A stretch of DNA of 21,609 bases. Source: a virus. The notes beneath the pieces were generated by a model, which was given only the letters and a program-made list of their open reading frames with translations, had not been told where the DNA came from and did no database searches. Shown piece after piece: positions 13,664-19,850 of this stretch (positions within the stretch are counted from its first letter, which is position 1; the number at the start of each line of letters is the position of its first letter). Where the stretch lies: the IMG/VR virus record IMGVR_UViG_3300017917_003230, positions 1 through 21,609 of that record, one strand, 5' to 3'. A program made the translations under genes and the position numbers.

Positions 13664-13873
13664 TTAATCCTTATACTTATTCGGTATATTCCAGCCATTA
13701 CGATCTGGGCTATAAATTCTATGGATGTACCACTTATTTTTCACTCTAATACCTATTGGAGAAGTTTTGGCAACTTCTGATTCTTTTAAATCAATAACAT
13801 CCCACCCACGCCAAAATAGATTCGTGTTTTTATTTACAATTTTTTCCATAGTATTTAAACTTTTAATAATCAT
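13664..13873 (-). CDS. Small basic hypothetical protein, 69 aa
   Basis: The protein is basic and tryptophan-rich with the block LFWRGWDVIDLKE followed by a hairpin-like G-I-R-V-K-N-K-W-Y-I-H and a Y-S-P-D-R-N-G-W ending. No family is recognised. A strong AGGAG five bases before the ATG supports this start. It lies eight bases downstream of the SLOG-like gene and immediately upstream of WhiB, in the same operon. Confidence 0.68.
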   Translation of the reverse strand: MIIKSLNTMEKIVNKNTNLFWRGWDVIDLKESEVAKTSPIGIRVKNKWYIHRIYSPDRNGWNIPNKYKD

Positions 13874-13881
13874 TTCTTCTC

Positions 13882-14232
13882 CTAATATTTAAAAAGACCA
13901 ACATCAATATTGTTTGCTTCTGCAATTGAAACTAATTTTGACTTTGGATCTTTTGGACGACTTAAAAAAGCAAAATAATTAATTTGATTTATATTTTCAC
14001 TTAACCATGCTGGGGCAGCATTATAAAATTTAATTTTTTTACCCCTAGCCTTCATTCCACGTTCTGATAAATTAGAAAACTCTGAAACAAAGTTGTTTAC
14101 TTTTGCTGGACCAGCAGAATAAATAATAAACTCTTTATCTTCATTATTCATACTAGATAATGCAACGCTCATAGCACGTAAAAATACGTTATAGTCGTTG
14201 AACTCTTTAGTCCCTTGTACCGCCACTATCAT
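13882..14232 (-). CDS. SLOG/DUF2493-like nucleotide-binding protein, 116 aa
   Basis: The start M-I-V-A-V-Q-G-T-K-E-F-N-D-Y has the strand plus glycine loop and acidic turn of the SLOG/YspA (DUF2493) Rossmann-like family (pattern V-x-G-S-R-x-F-x-D). A second strand ends F-I-I-Y-S-A-G-P-A, another conserved glycine turn. A third strand, I-N-Y-F-A-F-L-S-R-P, and I-D-V-G-L close the sheet. SLOG proteins bind nucleotides or their modified forms, often in conflict systems. The assignment is from pattern only. It overlaps the end of the upstream gene by 26 bp. Confidence 0.6.
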   Translation of the reverse strand: MIVAVQGTKEFNDYNVFLRAMSVALSSMNNEDKEFIIYSAGPAKVNNFVSEFSNLSERGMKARGKKIKFYNAAPAWLSENINQINYFAFLSRPKDPKSKLVSIAEANNIDVGLFKY

Positions 14233-14626
14233 TCTGTGCTGTCCCCTGTTTTAAGTCATCAAGTATTGATAACATTTTGTCTAATTCTTTTTTTGACATA
14301 TTTTCAAAGTTTAATATTTTTATTGTTTGTTCATCTACTCTGCCACCTATAGCGTTAGCAGTATAAAAAACATTATCCAATATCCAATATGCTTTGCCTT
14401 CAGTTATTACAACCCTTAACATATTTTTTTGAATATGTTTCTGAGATTGAGTAATAGCCTTTGGCTTATCAAACCTTTGTTTTGGAAGAACATCTTTAAT
14501 TATTTCATGCATATCGCTTTGGCGATATCTGATATTTTTTAAAAATGTTATTCTACTTTTGTTTGATATTTTAATTATAGACCATACGCTTAGGGATGTC
14601 AAGCCTATAATTAATAAATATTCCAT
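14207..14626 (-). CDS. Membrane-anchored protein, 139 aa
   Basis: An N-terminal helix (YLLIIGLTSLSVWSIIKI, residues 3-20) is followed by a basic juxtamembrane part (KSRITFLKNIRYRQ) and a soluble region with a strand-rich centre (LRVVITEGKAYWILDNVFY, about 70-88) and a helical end with a coiled-coil look. No family is recognised; the design (one TM then a charged helix) is like that of the protein at 11304. It starts three bases after the stop of a 53-aa protein and its end overlaps the SLOG-like gene, so all belong to one operon. No signal for a ribosome site near the ATG. Confidence 0.7.
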   Translation of the reverse strand: MEYLLIIGLTSLSVWSIIKISNKSRITFLKNIRYRQSDMHEIIKDVLPKQRFDKPKAITQSQKHIQKNMLRVVITEGKAYWILDNVFYTANAIGGRVDEQTIKILNFENMSKKELDKMLSILDDLKQGTAQNDSGGTRD

Positions 14627-14629
14627 TTT

Positions 14630-14791
14630 TTATTTTGATTTTTTAGATGGCCCTTGGGCTGATTGCAAAATAATTGAATTGAGTTTATTTACCTCAAGTT
14701 GTATTTTTAATAATTCTAATTCAGTATCAGATAGTTTTTGTTTATAAAATGCTATTAACTGAATAAGTTCTTGTTTTTCTAAATTCTCCAT
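14630..14791 (-). CDS. Coiled-coil microprotein, 53 aa
   Basis: The whole protein is a long amphipathic helix (MENLEKQELIQLIAFYKQKL and beyond) with Leu at heptad-like spacing, then a short Pro-Ser-Lys tail. It resembles small phage coiled-coil proteins but no family is recognised. The ATG is preceded by GGGGGG three bases upstream (a ribosome site with short spacing). It lies nine bases after the gene at 14800 and three before the membrane-anchored protein. Confidence 0.6.
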   Translation of the reverse strand: MENLEKQELIQLIAFYKQKLSDTELELLKIQLEVNKLNSIILQSAQGPSKKSK

Positions 14792-14799
14792 ATACCCCC

Positions 14800-15171
14800 C
14801 TATTTATAAAGACTAAAAGCAGATCCCTGCCAAACCTTTTCTACTTTTTTCTTTTCACGCTCTACTATTGCACGACTCCAAGAAAATCCTGCATCTCCAC
14901 CCCAAGCATCCCACATAATTCTTCCGTTAGATGGAAAGTTTGGACCACTAAAAAATCCTTTACCCTTTTTATCTACTTCGTGGCGGGAAAAAAATGAATA
15001 CATTCTTTTAACAGTACTAAGAGACATTGCTCTACCAGCAACTATATCTGTTGCTCTACCCCAGCCTACTGGAGTTCCAGCGCCAGTTGCTTTGCCTTCT
15101 TCTTTCCACTTTAATGCACGACGAGCAGCAGCCTTCATGCCAGATGTTGGTGTGTAAGTTTCTTCAGCCAT
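14800..15171 (-). CDS. Head-region domain protein (stand-alone module), 123 aa
   Basis: The protein has a basic N-terminal helix (SGMKAAARRALKWKEEG), a G-W-G-R-A-T-D-I-V-A-G-R turn, a second helix with R-M-Y-S-F-F-S-R-H, and an ending with P-S-N-G-R-I-M-W-D-A-W-G-G-D-A-G-F-S-W-S. I recall this module from tailed phages, where it is stand-alone or fused to the prohead protease or related head proteins; I cannot give a Pfam name. It follows the large mosaic head-region gene and overlaps the 52-aa gene upstream by 8 bp. A role in DNA packaging or capsid assembly is likely but unproven. Confidence 0.6.
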   Translation of the reverse strand: MAEETYTPTSGMKAAARRALKWKEEGKATGAGTPVGWGRATDIVAGRAMSLSTVKRMYSFFSRHEVDKKGKGFFSGPNFPSNGRIMWDAWGGDAGFSWSRAIVEREKKKVEKVWQGSAFSLYK

Positions 15172-15322
15172 TGCTCATTACCTTTCTATGTTTAGGCTTG
15201 TATGCGCCTAAGTCTGCCTTGATACTACCATCTTTTCTTAAACGAACAATTCTACCATTTTTAATTTGCATTGGATTAAATCCATGATTTGGATAATAAG
15301 AGCCAGAAGATTTGTTAGCCAT
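15164..15322 (-). CDS. Small basic protein, 52 aa
   Basis: A very basic, glycine-, serine- and tyrosine-containing protein (MANKSSGSYYPNHGFNPMQI then R-I-V-R-L-R-K-D-G). It has no membrane part and is likely unfolded until bound to a partner. Its ATG overlaps the end of the mosaic gene (8 bp) and its stop overlaps the next gene. Position between two head-region genes suggests a structural or scaffold accessory role; this is inference. Confidence 0.55.
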   Translation of the reverse strand: MANKSSGSYYPNHGFNPMQIKNGRIVRLRKDGSIKADLGAYKPKHRKVMSNG

Positions 15323-16868
15323 TATTTTTAAACGGATTTAAATCAAAAATAGATCCGCCCCAGCCAGTTATGTCTTTGCGAGCAGTATTTTTCCAATCTT
15401 CTGGAAGCATACTTGTTGCACCTAATTCTTTTGCACGACGAATAATGTGTGCTTTTGCTTTTGCATAATCTTTGGCACGACCAACAGAGCGAATAGCGTT
15501 CATCAAGTCTGCACGATTTGCAATTGGAAATGATCCATCAGGCATTGCATTTCCTGATTCTGCCATTCTTTCACGAGATGTTTGAGAAAATTCTTTTTTT
15601 TCCATTTTAAATACCTCCGTTAATTTTTTAGGACCAGTTATTTCTTTTGCAAAACCTTCAAAAATTGATTTCTTTGTTGATCTAGAATGTCCTTTTGGAA
15701 ACAAATCTAAATCAAATGGTTTTCTAGGGAATCTACCACGTAACCCAGCCATAAATGCATTTACCCTACCCATTGCCCATTGCTCTGCACTAGAAACGCT
15801 GCCACGTACAGAAGATGGATTACTTCTATATGCCCCAATACCACGATTATAAACTTGTCTCAATGTTCCTACAGAAATTTTATTATCGCCTTCTTTGCCT
15901 TTGTTATAATTTTCAACCAACTCTCTTAATCTTGATTCTAACTTAGCAGAAACTTTTTCTATTTCTTCATCCTCATCATACATTTTTTCATCACTGATTG
16001 GTTCAGAATAGACTCTTAATGAACTAACTGGTTTTGCAACACGTCTATCAGTTCTTGTCCTTTTACCATTTTCGTCTGTTGCATAAACTCTTACAACTGC
16101 TACTGGATTATCTGAAGATGCTTCTACCGTTTCGTTTGTTCCAGGAAGAGTAACTTTACCAGAACGCTCTACTCTTTCTACAACCCCATGTGCTGATTCT
16201 GTTTTGTCTGGTGGTTTTGGAACTGCAAATGAAACATGATCTCCAATAGAAACACTTTTTGCTTTCTCTACTTCATTTGATTTGCTGACTGGAACACAAT
16301 TTGGAACCATGCGTCCGTCTTTTTCTTTCATACCTTGTTGCTCATAACCAATCCAACAGGCTTTAGCCATGTTATCCCATTTATCTTCTTCTTCATTTTC
16401 TGAATGATAACTTTTACTTATAATATTAAAATTTACTTCTTTTACAATTTTATCCATACCAACATTTGATTCAAGAGATGGCATTGCCATAACTTCTGAT
16501 GCTGTTACTCCAATAAAATATTCTGTTTCTTCTAATCCGCCCTCTTCCATTTCAAACAATTGAATTAAAAGTGCAGGTTCTGTAGCAGATGCTGCAATTG
16601 CATATTCAGAGCCAGGGAATCCTAACATACCATCTGTCATTACATGAACAACACGACCAACATAAACTTCATCATCGTTTGGCGCCATAACCATATCGCC
16701 CTCTTTTACCATTGCTTTTCCAATATTGCCTTCGCTTACATTGATAGCATAAATTTGACGTGCAGCAGCACCTTTTGATTTGTGGCAACCCATTACTGTA
16801 CCATCGTCTTTTACGGCAGGGTAGCCTTCACAACCGTATGATCCTTTAGCACCTACATGATATGGCAT
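15315..16868 (-). CDS. Mosaic head-region protein built from several phage modules, 517 aa
   Basis: Modules in order: (1) residues 1-47, with G-C-E-G-Y-P-A-V-K-D and G-C-H-K-S-K, a short Cys-containing unit known at the N-terminus of phage head proteins; (2) 48-145, strand-rich and unknown; (3) about 167-195, A-C-W-I-G-Y-E-Q-Q-G-M-K...R-M-V-P-N-C-V-P, another common phage unit; (4) about 205-285, beta-rich and Tudor-like (IGDHVSF start); (5) about 305-405, with V-Y-N-R-G-I-G-A-Y and W-A-M-G-R-V-N-A-F; (6) about 437-495, SGNAMPDGSFPIANRADLMN and HIIRRAKEL, a unit often fused to prohead proteases or XkdF. No protease serine is evident. TATAAT is seven bases before the ATG, no ribosome site. It likely acts in capsid assembly. 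Confidence 0.72.
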   Translation of the reverse strand: MPYHVGAKGSYGCEGYPAVKDDGTVMGCHKSKGAAARQIYAINVSEGNIGKAMVKEGDMVMAPNDDEVYVGRVVHVMTDGMLGFPGSEYAIAASATEPALLIQLFEMEEGGLEETEYFIGVTASEVMAMPSLESNVGMDKIVKEVNFNIISKSYHSENEEEDKWDNMAKACWIGYEQQGMKEKDGRMVPNCVPVSKSNEVEKAKSVSIGDHVSFAVPKPPDKTESAHGVVERVERSGKVTLPGTNETVEASSDNPVAVVRVYATDENGKRTRTDRRVAKPVSSLRVYSEPISDEKMYDEDEEIEKVSAKLESRLRELVENYNKGKEGDNKISVGTLRQVYNRGIGAYRSNPSSVRGSVSSAEQWAMGRVNAFMAGLRGRFPRKPFDLDLFPKGHSRSTKKSIFEGFAKEITGPKKLTEVFKMEKKEFSQTSRERMAESGNAMPDGSFPIANRADLMNAIRSVGRAKDYAKAKAHIIRRAKELGATSMLPEDWKNTARKDITGWGGSIFDLNPFKNNG

Positions 16869-16875
16869 GTTAACT

Positions 16876-16881
16876 ATTATA
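16876..16881 (-). promoter_or_regulatory. Extended -10 TGC-TATAAT, leaderless
   Basis: On the minus strand a perfect TATAAT preceded by TGC stands seven bases before the ATG of the mosaic protein. No -35 box is seen at 16 to 18 bp. The absence of a Shine-Dalgarno sequence agrees with leaderless start. Confidence 0.5.
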
Positions 16882-16889
16882 GCAGTAGT

Positions 16890-17285
16890 TTAGTTGTTTG
16901 GATGCTTGCCAGATAGTCTCTTTAACTCCTCTATAGACCATTTTTCACGTTTATTTAATTTAGACATTTCTATATCACTAAAAGATTTTGAGGCTAATGT
17001 GACTACTGGATCTTTTGATAAAAAGTCTATGTCAACATACCCTCGCTCCCATAAAGAAAGAATTTCAGTATTTACAGAATTCATGTGATCATGATACAAC
17101 TCTGGCATTAATTCTTTAATTTTAGGGGTAAATGAATAGAGCAATGATCCATCTTCAGAATCAATACCAGCAACTTCTAACCCACCATCAAGAATAAGTT
17201 TTTCAATTATTTCATTTTCATCTGAAGTCATATTTTTCCCATCTGGATTAAATATTCTCTTTAATAGTTTTTTCATAATTAACAA
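16890..17285 (-). CDS. Acidic hypothetical protein, 113-131 aa
   Basis: The soluble acidic protein has a short strand block G-L-E-V-A-G-I-D-S-E-D-G-S-L-L-Y-S-F (about 35-52) after a basic start, then two long helices. No family is recognised. The start is uncertain: ATG codons at 17285 and 17276 overlap the thioredoxin gene and have no ribosome site, whereas the one at 17231 gives a 113-residue protein and has GGGA six bases upstream. The first half of the longest form (MKKLLKRIFNPDGKN) is basic, a plausible true N-terminus, so both remain open. It precedes the mosaic head-region gene by 21 bp. Confidence 0.6.
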   Translation of the reverse strand: MLIMKKLLKRIFNPDGKNMTSDENEIIEKLILDGGLEVAGIDSEDGSLLYSFTPKIKELMPELYHDHMNSVNTEILSLWERGYVDIDFLSKDPVVTLASKSFSDIEMSKLNKREKWSIEELKRLSGKHPNN

Positions 17286-17520
17286 AATCTTCTAACTCTT
17301 CTCTTGTTTTTACCCCAGTTATACGATTTATTTCTTTGCCATCTTTTAATAAAATAAATGTAGGAACTGACTTAACCTGAAATTGTTTAACTAAAAGTTG
17401 TTCATAGTCAGCATCCACCATTTGAAATTGAAAACCTTCTTTTTTCATATCTTCAACAATAGGCTTTACCTTTTTACAAGGCTGACACCAGTCTGCTGTA
17501 AAATAAAAAATAGTTTTCAT
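17248..17520 (-). CDS. Thioredoxin-like protein, 90 aa
   Basis: The active site W-C-Q-P-C is at residues 11-15 and the cis-proline is Pro53 in S-V-P-T-F, with the usual surrounding strands (TIFYFTADWC; FILLKDGKE). At 90 residues it lacks the first helix and strand of classical thioredoxins (about 105 residues), like other compact phage versions. The CQPC centre suggests a dithiol-disulfide exchange in the cytoplasm, for example for a phage or host reductase such as ribonucleotide reductase; this is inference. It starts by ATGA coupling at the thermonuclease stop. Confidence 0.88.
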   Translation of the reverse strand: MKTIFYFTADWCQPCKKVKPIVEDMKKEGFQFQMVDADYEQLLVKQFQVKSVPTFILLKDGKEINRITGVKTREELEDFVNYEKTIKENI

Positions 17521-17924
17521 TTACCAGACTTTGCTCTAGCCTTTTTTAATACTTCAAAATCTTTAATTTTTGTTTCTCCAAGGTATCCCCAAGCATATCC
17601 ATCATTAATCATTCTATTATTAACAGATTCTGATTCGCCATTAACATATACCCAGCCAAGAATTCGTCCATATTTTTCGGAAGAATCCATTTTTTCCGTA
17701 CGAATAACTACAGACTTTGCATCTTTTAATTGTTTCTTTAAATATTCTTTAGCCTCAAGACCTAAAGCCTTCTCAGCCTTATCAGTTGTACGTGATTCTG
17801 GTGTATCAATACCAGCCAAACGTACACGAGATGAAAATAAAATATCAAACCCTAAATCAATAATAACGTCAATGGTATCTCCATCAACTACGTTTTTTAC
17901 TTCTTTTACAAAATACTCATACAT
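17517..17924 (-). CDS. Thermonuclease-like (staphylococcal nuclease family) protein, 135 aa
   Basis: The SNase core is complete: V-V-D-G-D-T-I-D near 12-19, S-R-V-R-L-A-G-I-D-T-P-E-S at 32-44 and Y-G-R-I-L-G-W at 85-91. The residues corresponding to the S. aureus catalytic set fall at Arg35, Asp40, Thr41, Glu43 and Arg87. No signal peptide is seen, so it should act in the cytoplasm, on host or invading DNA or RNA; activity needs Ca2+ in the family. Its start overlaps the last base of the upstream zinc protein, and GGAGC lies 11 bp before the ATG. Confidence 0.9.
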   Translation of the reverse strand: MYEYFVKEVKNVVDGDTIDVIIDLGFDILFSSRVRLAGIDTPESRTTDKAEKALGLEAKEYLKKQLKDAKSVVIRTEKMDSSEKYGRILGWVYVNGESESVNNRMINDGYAWGYLGETKIKDFEVLKKARAKSGK

Positions 17925-18196
17925 TATATTGCTCCAGTTGTTTTATTTTTTACCAATTTTTCACGCTCATCAATAAACTCAATACCAAATTGCATCATTT
18001 TTTGATAAGATAAAGGATTATTCATTATTTTTTCATAGTGGTGATTACAAAAAGTAAGTTCTCCAATTAAACCTTTTACCTTAACTAATGCCTGTGCAGG
18101 ACATTGATCACAACGATCATTGGCATTTAATATATATTTTTTTGAAATTACGCTTGGATGTTCTTGAACAATGCTAGTCATAGTATTATTATACAT
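17924..18196 (-). CDS. DUF7455-like zinc protein, 90 aa
   Basis: The central motif N-A-N-D-R-C-D-Q-C-P-A-Q-A-L-V-K-V with E-L-T-F-C-N-H-H-Y-E-K (Cys ligands about 29, 32 and 49, His 51-52) matches the actinobacterial DUF7455 pattern (A-D-R-C-D-x-C...L-x-F-C-x-H-H). This family is found in actinobacteria and their phages and is thought to bind zinc; function unknown. This copy has a longer N-terminus and a basic C-terminal helix. Its ATG directly follows the FmdB-like stop. An alternative ATG lies five codons further in. Confidence 0.75.
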   Translation of the reverse strand: MYNNTMTSIVQEHPSVISKKYILNANDRCDQCPAQALVKVKGLIGELTFCNHHYEKIMNNPLSYQKMMQFGIEFIDEREKLVKNKTTGAI

Positions 18197-18370
18197 CTAC
18201 TTTCTGTTGTCAGTTGAATAGAAACCCTTACCGTTAAAAATTGCAGCAGGAGCACTCCATAACCTTTGCATAGACTCATTACAACATATTGGATATTTGT
18301 CATCACCAATTGATTTTTCAAATTCAACTTGTGAAGAACAAACAGAACATTTATAATCGTATCTAGGCAT
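18197..18370 (-). CDS. FmdB-type zinc-ribbon protein, 57 aa
   Basis: The protein M-P-R-Y-D-Y-K-C-S-V-C-S-S-Q-V-E-F-E carries the two-cysteine knuckle of FmdB-type zinc ribbons (P-x-Y-x-Y-x-C-x-x-C-x-x-x-x-E), a second C-C pair, and the typical ending G-K-G-F-Y-S-T-D. The family is a small putative regulatory or zinc-binding group of unknown mechanism. A strong ribosome site (AAGGAGC) lies four bases before the ATG. A promoter with an inverted repeat over the start is just upstream (18398-18448), so it heads the operon that continues through the DUF7455, nuclease and thioredoxin genes. Confidence 0.82.
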   Translation of the reverse strand: MPRYDYKCSVCSSQVEFEKSIGDDKYPICCNESMQRLWSAPAAIFNGKGFYSTDNRK

Positions 18371-18397
18371 AACGCTCCTTTAATATATGGACAGTTT

Positions 18398-18417
18398 TAT
18401 GACATGTCCAGGTCATA
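18398..18417. promoter_or_regulatory. Inverted repeat TATGAC-n8-GTCATA
   Basis: A 6-bp perfect dyad with an 8-bp centre covers the predicted transcription start of the FmdB-headed operon. A second, overlapping dyad GGACA-n11-TGTCC is at 18389-18409. The position at the start site suits an operator. Confidence 0.45.
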
Positions 18418-18419
18418 TA

Positions 18420-18448
18420 AGTATACAGGTTTGCTAGTTATTTAGCAA
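18420..18448 (-). promoter_or_regulatory. Promoter TTGCTA-17-TATACT
   Basis: The minus-strand -35 box TTGCTA (18443-18448) and -10 box TATACT (18420-18425) are 17 bp apart. The -35 overlaps the end of the heat-shock gene. The start falls near 18413 and leaves a 43-base leader with a ribosome site before the FmdB-like gene. Confidence 0.5.
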
Positions 18449-18866
18449 CTTTTACTTTGATTTGTTTTGGTTTTTTATCTTCTGGAATGATACGATCAAT
18501 GTTGATGTGTAACATGCCGTCCTTCATTTCAGCGCCAGTTACTTCCATATATTCTCCAAGAGCAAATGTGCGGGTAAATTTACGACCTGCAATACCTTTA
18601 TGTACTACTTCTGCATCTTGAATTTCAGTAATTTCTCCTTTAATAATTAATGTTCCATTGTCTACAGAAACATCAATATTTTCTTGAGAAAAACCAGCAA
18701 CTGCTAAAGATAACTTGTACGTATCTTCGTCTAATTTTATAATGTCATACGGCGGATATGCCTGACGAGTTGCTAGATTGTGTACTGTGCTTAAACGTTC
18801 CAATTCACGATTGAAACCAATAAAAAATGGATCTTTAAAAAGATCCAGTGCAAATGAACTTACCAT
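18438..18866 (-). CDS. Small heat-shock protein (Hsp20/IbpA family), 142 aa
   Basis: The alpha-crystallin domain spans about 37-132: A-Y-P-P-Y-D-I-I-K then Y-K-L-S-L-A-V-A-G-F-S-Q-E-N-I-D-V-S-V-D and G-T-L-I-I-K-G-E, followed by R-K-F-T-R-T-F-A-L-G-E. The A-x-P-P-Y-D-I start is typical of bacterial IbpA-like and phage sHsps. The C-terminal I-K-V tail is the likely partner-binding anchor. These proteins hold unfolded proteins, here perhaps during phage assembly. A GGAG lies seven bases before the ATG. An extended -10 TATAAT is 61-66 bp upstream. Confidence 0.92.
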   Translation of the reverse strand: MVSSFALDLFKDPFFIGFNRELERLSTVHNLATRQAYPPYDIIKLDEDTYKLSLAVAGFSQENIDVSVDNGTLIIKGEITEIQDAEVVHKGIAGRKFTRTFALGEYMEVTGAEMKDGMLHINIDRIIPEDKKPKQIKVKVAK

Positions 18867-18926
18867 ATTATATTCTCCTTTTCAGCGAGTTTCATTTATG
18901 TACCCCCTTTTGGCAGGTACAAAACT

Positions 18927-18932
18927 ATTATA
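18927..18932 (-). promoter_or_regulatory. Extended -10 TGG-TATAAT ahead of the sHsp
   Basis: On the minus strand a perfect TATAAT preceded by TGG lies between the tRNA-Glu and the heat-shock gene. A -35 match is not evident. Repeated GGGGGTAC elements (one is the end of the tRNA) flank the site. It would allow sHsp expression independent of the tRNAs. Confidence 0.4.
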
Positions 18933-18943
18933 CCAAATTTTAG

Positions 18944-19015
18944 TACCCCCAAGGGGAATTGAACCCCTGTTACCACCGTGAAAGGGTGATGTCATAACCA
19001 CTAGACCATGAGGGC
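18944..19015 (-). tRNA. tRNA-Glu (anticodon TTC)
   Basis: The 72-nt gene folds as a cloverleaf: 7-bp acceptor stem GCCCTCA / TGGGGGT (with a G1-U72 wobble that is usual in actinobacterial tRNA-Glu), D arm with TCTAGTGGTTA, anticodon loop C-TTTCAC-G giving anticodon TTC, and T arm AGGGG-TTCAATT-CCCCT. The discriminator is A. The genome does not encode CCA; CTA follows. Confidence 0.93.
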
Positions 19016-19016
19016 G

Positions 19017-19091
19017 TGGAGCGGAAGACGGGATTTGAACCCGCAACATCCACCTTGGCAAGGTAGTATTCTACCATTGAACTACTTCCGC
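19017..19091 (-). tRNA. tRNA-Gly (anticodon GCC)
   Basis: The acceptor stem GCGGAAG pairs with CTTCCGC, the anticodon loop TTGCCAA gives GCC, and the T arm GCGGG-TTCAAAT-CCCGT is complete. The discriminator T is followed by an encoded CCA (included in these coordinates). It is the first of two tandem tRNAs on the minus strand and lies directly behind the secreted glycine-rich protein, itself unusually rich in Gly codons. Confidence 0.93.
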
Positions 19092-19101
19092 AACACTTAT
19101 A

Positions 19102-19791
19102 TTATTTAACCCAAGTTCCAAGTAACTCTATTAAAATATTTACTTTGTCATTTAATAATAAAAGATTAGAATCATTTATAATTGATCTAACTTCTTGATT
19201 TGTTTTTCTATTTCCTAAGTACAATGATTCTGTAATATTAGAATTTGTTGAAGAAATTATTGCTGTAGATTGTTCAGTCCAACTTTCAGTTACACCAGAA
19301 ACTTCTCCATTTTCTTTTATAAATACATTACCAGCAGCAAAAGTTAAAACTTTTCTACCAGAAACTATTGTAGAATTGTTTCCATCATTTTTATTTTCAA
19401 CTGATTCTGGCATAAAAACAGTAAAAGTTTTTGTTTCTCTATCATATGTTGTTGTTCCTGGTCCAGCCCAAAGTCCTTGTTCTCTTCCAGGAGTTTGTAA
19501 AACTACTGTTGGACCACCTGGTCCAAGTGTTCCTTGCTCACAATAATGATGACACACAATAATATTTGTAACTGTGCCATGATTATCTACAACTGCATAA
19601 CCTCCACCAACTCCTCCAATTGTTCCACCATTATTTCCACCTACGGTTGGTCCTAAAGTTGTTCCTGGATTCATATTAGTTACAACTTGTGGTCCAACAG
19701 TACCCATAACTACTTCCATATTTGCATTAGCAGGACTAATTGCAAAAGTTAAAAAAGTTAAACATGTTATGCTATAAACTATTTTTTTCAT
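19102..19791 (-). CDS. Secreted Gly/Pro-rich protein with signal peptide, 229 aa
   Basis: A Sec signal peptide (MKKIVYSITCLTFLTFAISP, likely cut after A-N-A at about residue 23) precedes a low-complexity region (about 29-110) with repeated G-x-x-G-P and G-G motifs, for example GPTVGGNNGGTIGGVGGGY. A C-x-H-H-Y-C segment near residues 80-84 may bind metal or form a disulfide. The C-terminal part is Ser/Thr- and Asn-rich, beta-like, and ends in a hydrophobic helix (ILIELLGTWVK). No family is recognised; a surface-exposed or adhesive protein is suggested. It has its own strong promoter (19820-19848) and a good ribosome site (AGGAG). Confidence 0.78.
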   Translation of the reverse strand: MKKIVYSITCLTFLTFAISPANANMEVVMGTVGPQVVTNMNPGTTLGPTVGGNNGGTIGGVGGGYAVVDNHGTVTNIIVCHHYCEQGTLGPGGPTVVLQTPGREQGLWAGPGTTTYDRETKTFTVFMPESVENKNDGNNSTIVSGRKVLTFAAGNVFIKENGEVSGVTESWTEQSTAIISSTNSNITESLYLGNRKTNQEVRSIINDSNLLLLNDKVNILIELLGTWVK

Positions 19792-19819
19792 TTTTCTCCT
19801 TTTGTAGTTTGTATTTTTT

Positions 19820-19848
19820 ATTATATATTAATTCATAATAAAAGTCAA
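19820..19848 (-). promoter_or_regulatory. Promoter TTGACT-17-TATAAT
   Basis: The minus-strand -35 box TTGACT (19843-19848, one mismatch) and a perfect -10 box TATAAT (19820-19825) are 17 bp apart, the best canonical promoter in the window. Transcription starts near 19813 and should drive the secreted protein and the two tRNAs. No extended TGN is present. Confidence 0.8.
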
Positions 19849-19850
19849 TA

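Noticed and set aside
17398-17976. Open frame of 192 codons on the plus strand
   Set aside because: It is antisense to the clear thioredoxin and thermonuclease genes and has no family signature.
18944-19091. Phage attachment site in the tRNA pair
   Set aside because: tRNA genes can host att sites, but no integrase and no direct repeat of a tRNA end were found in the window.
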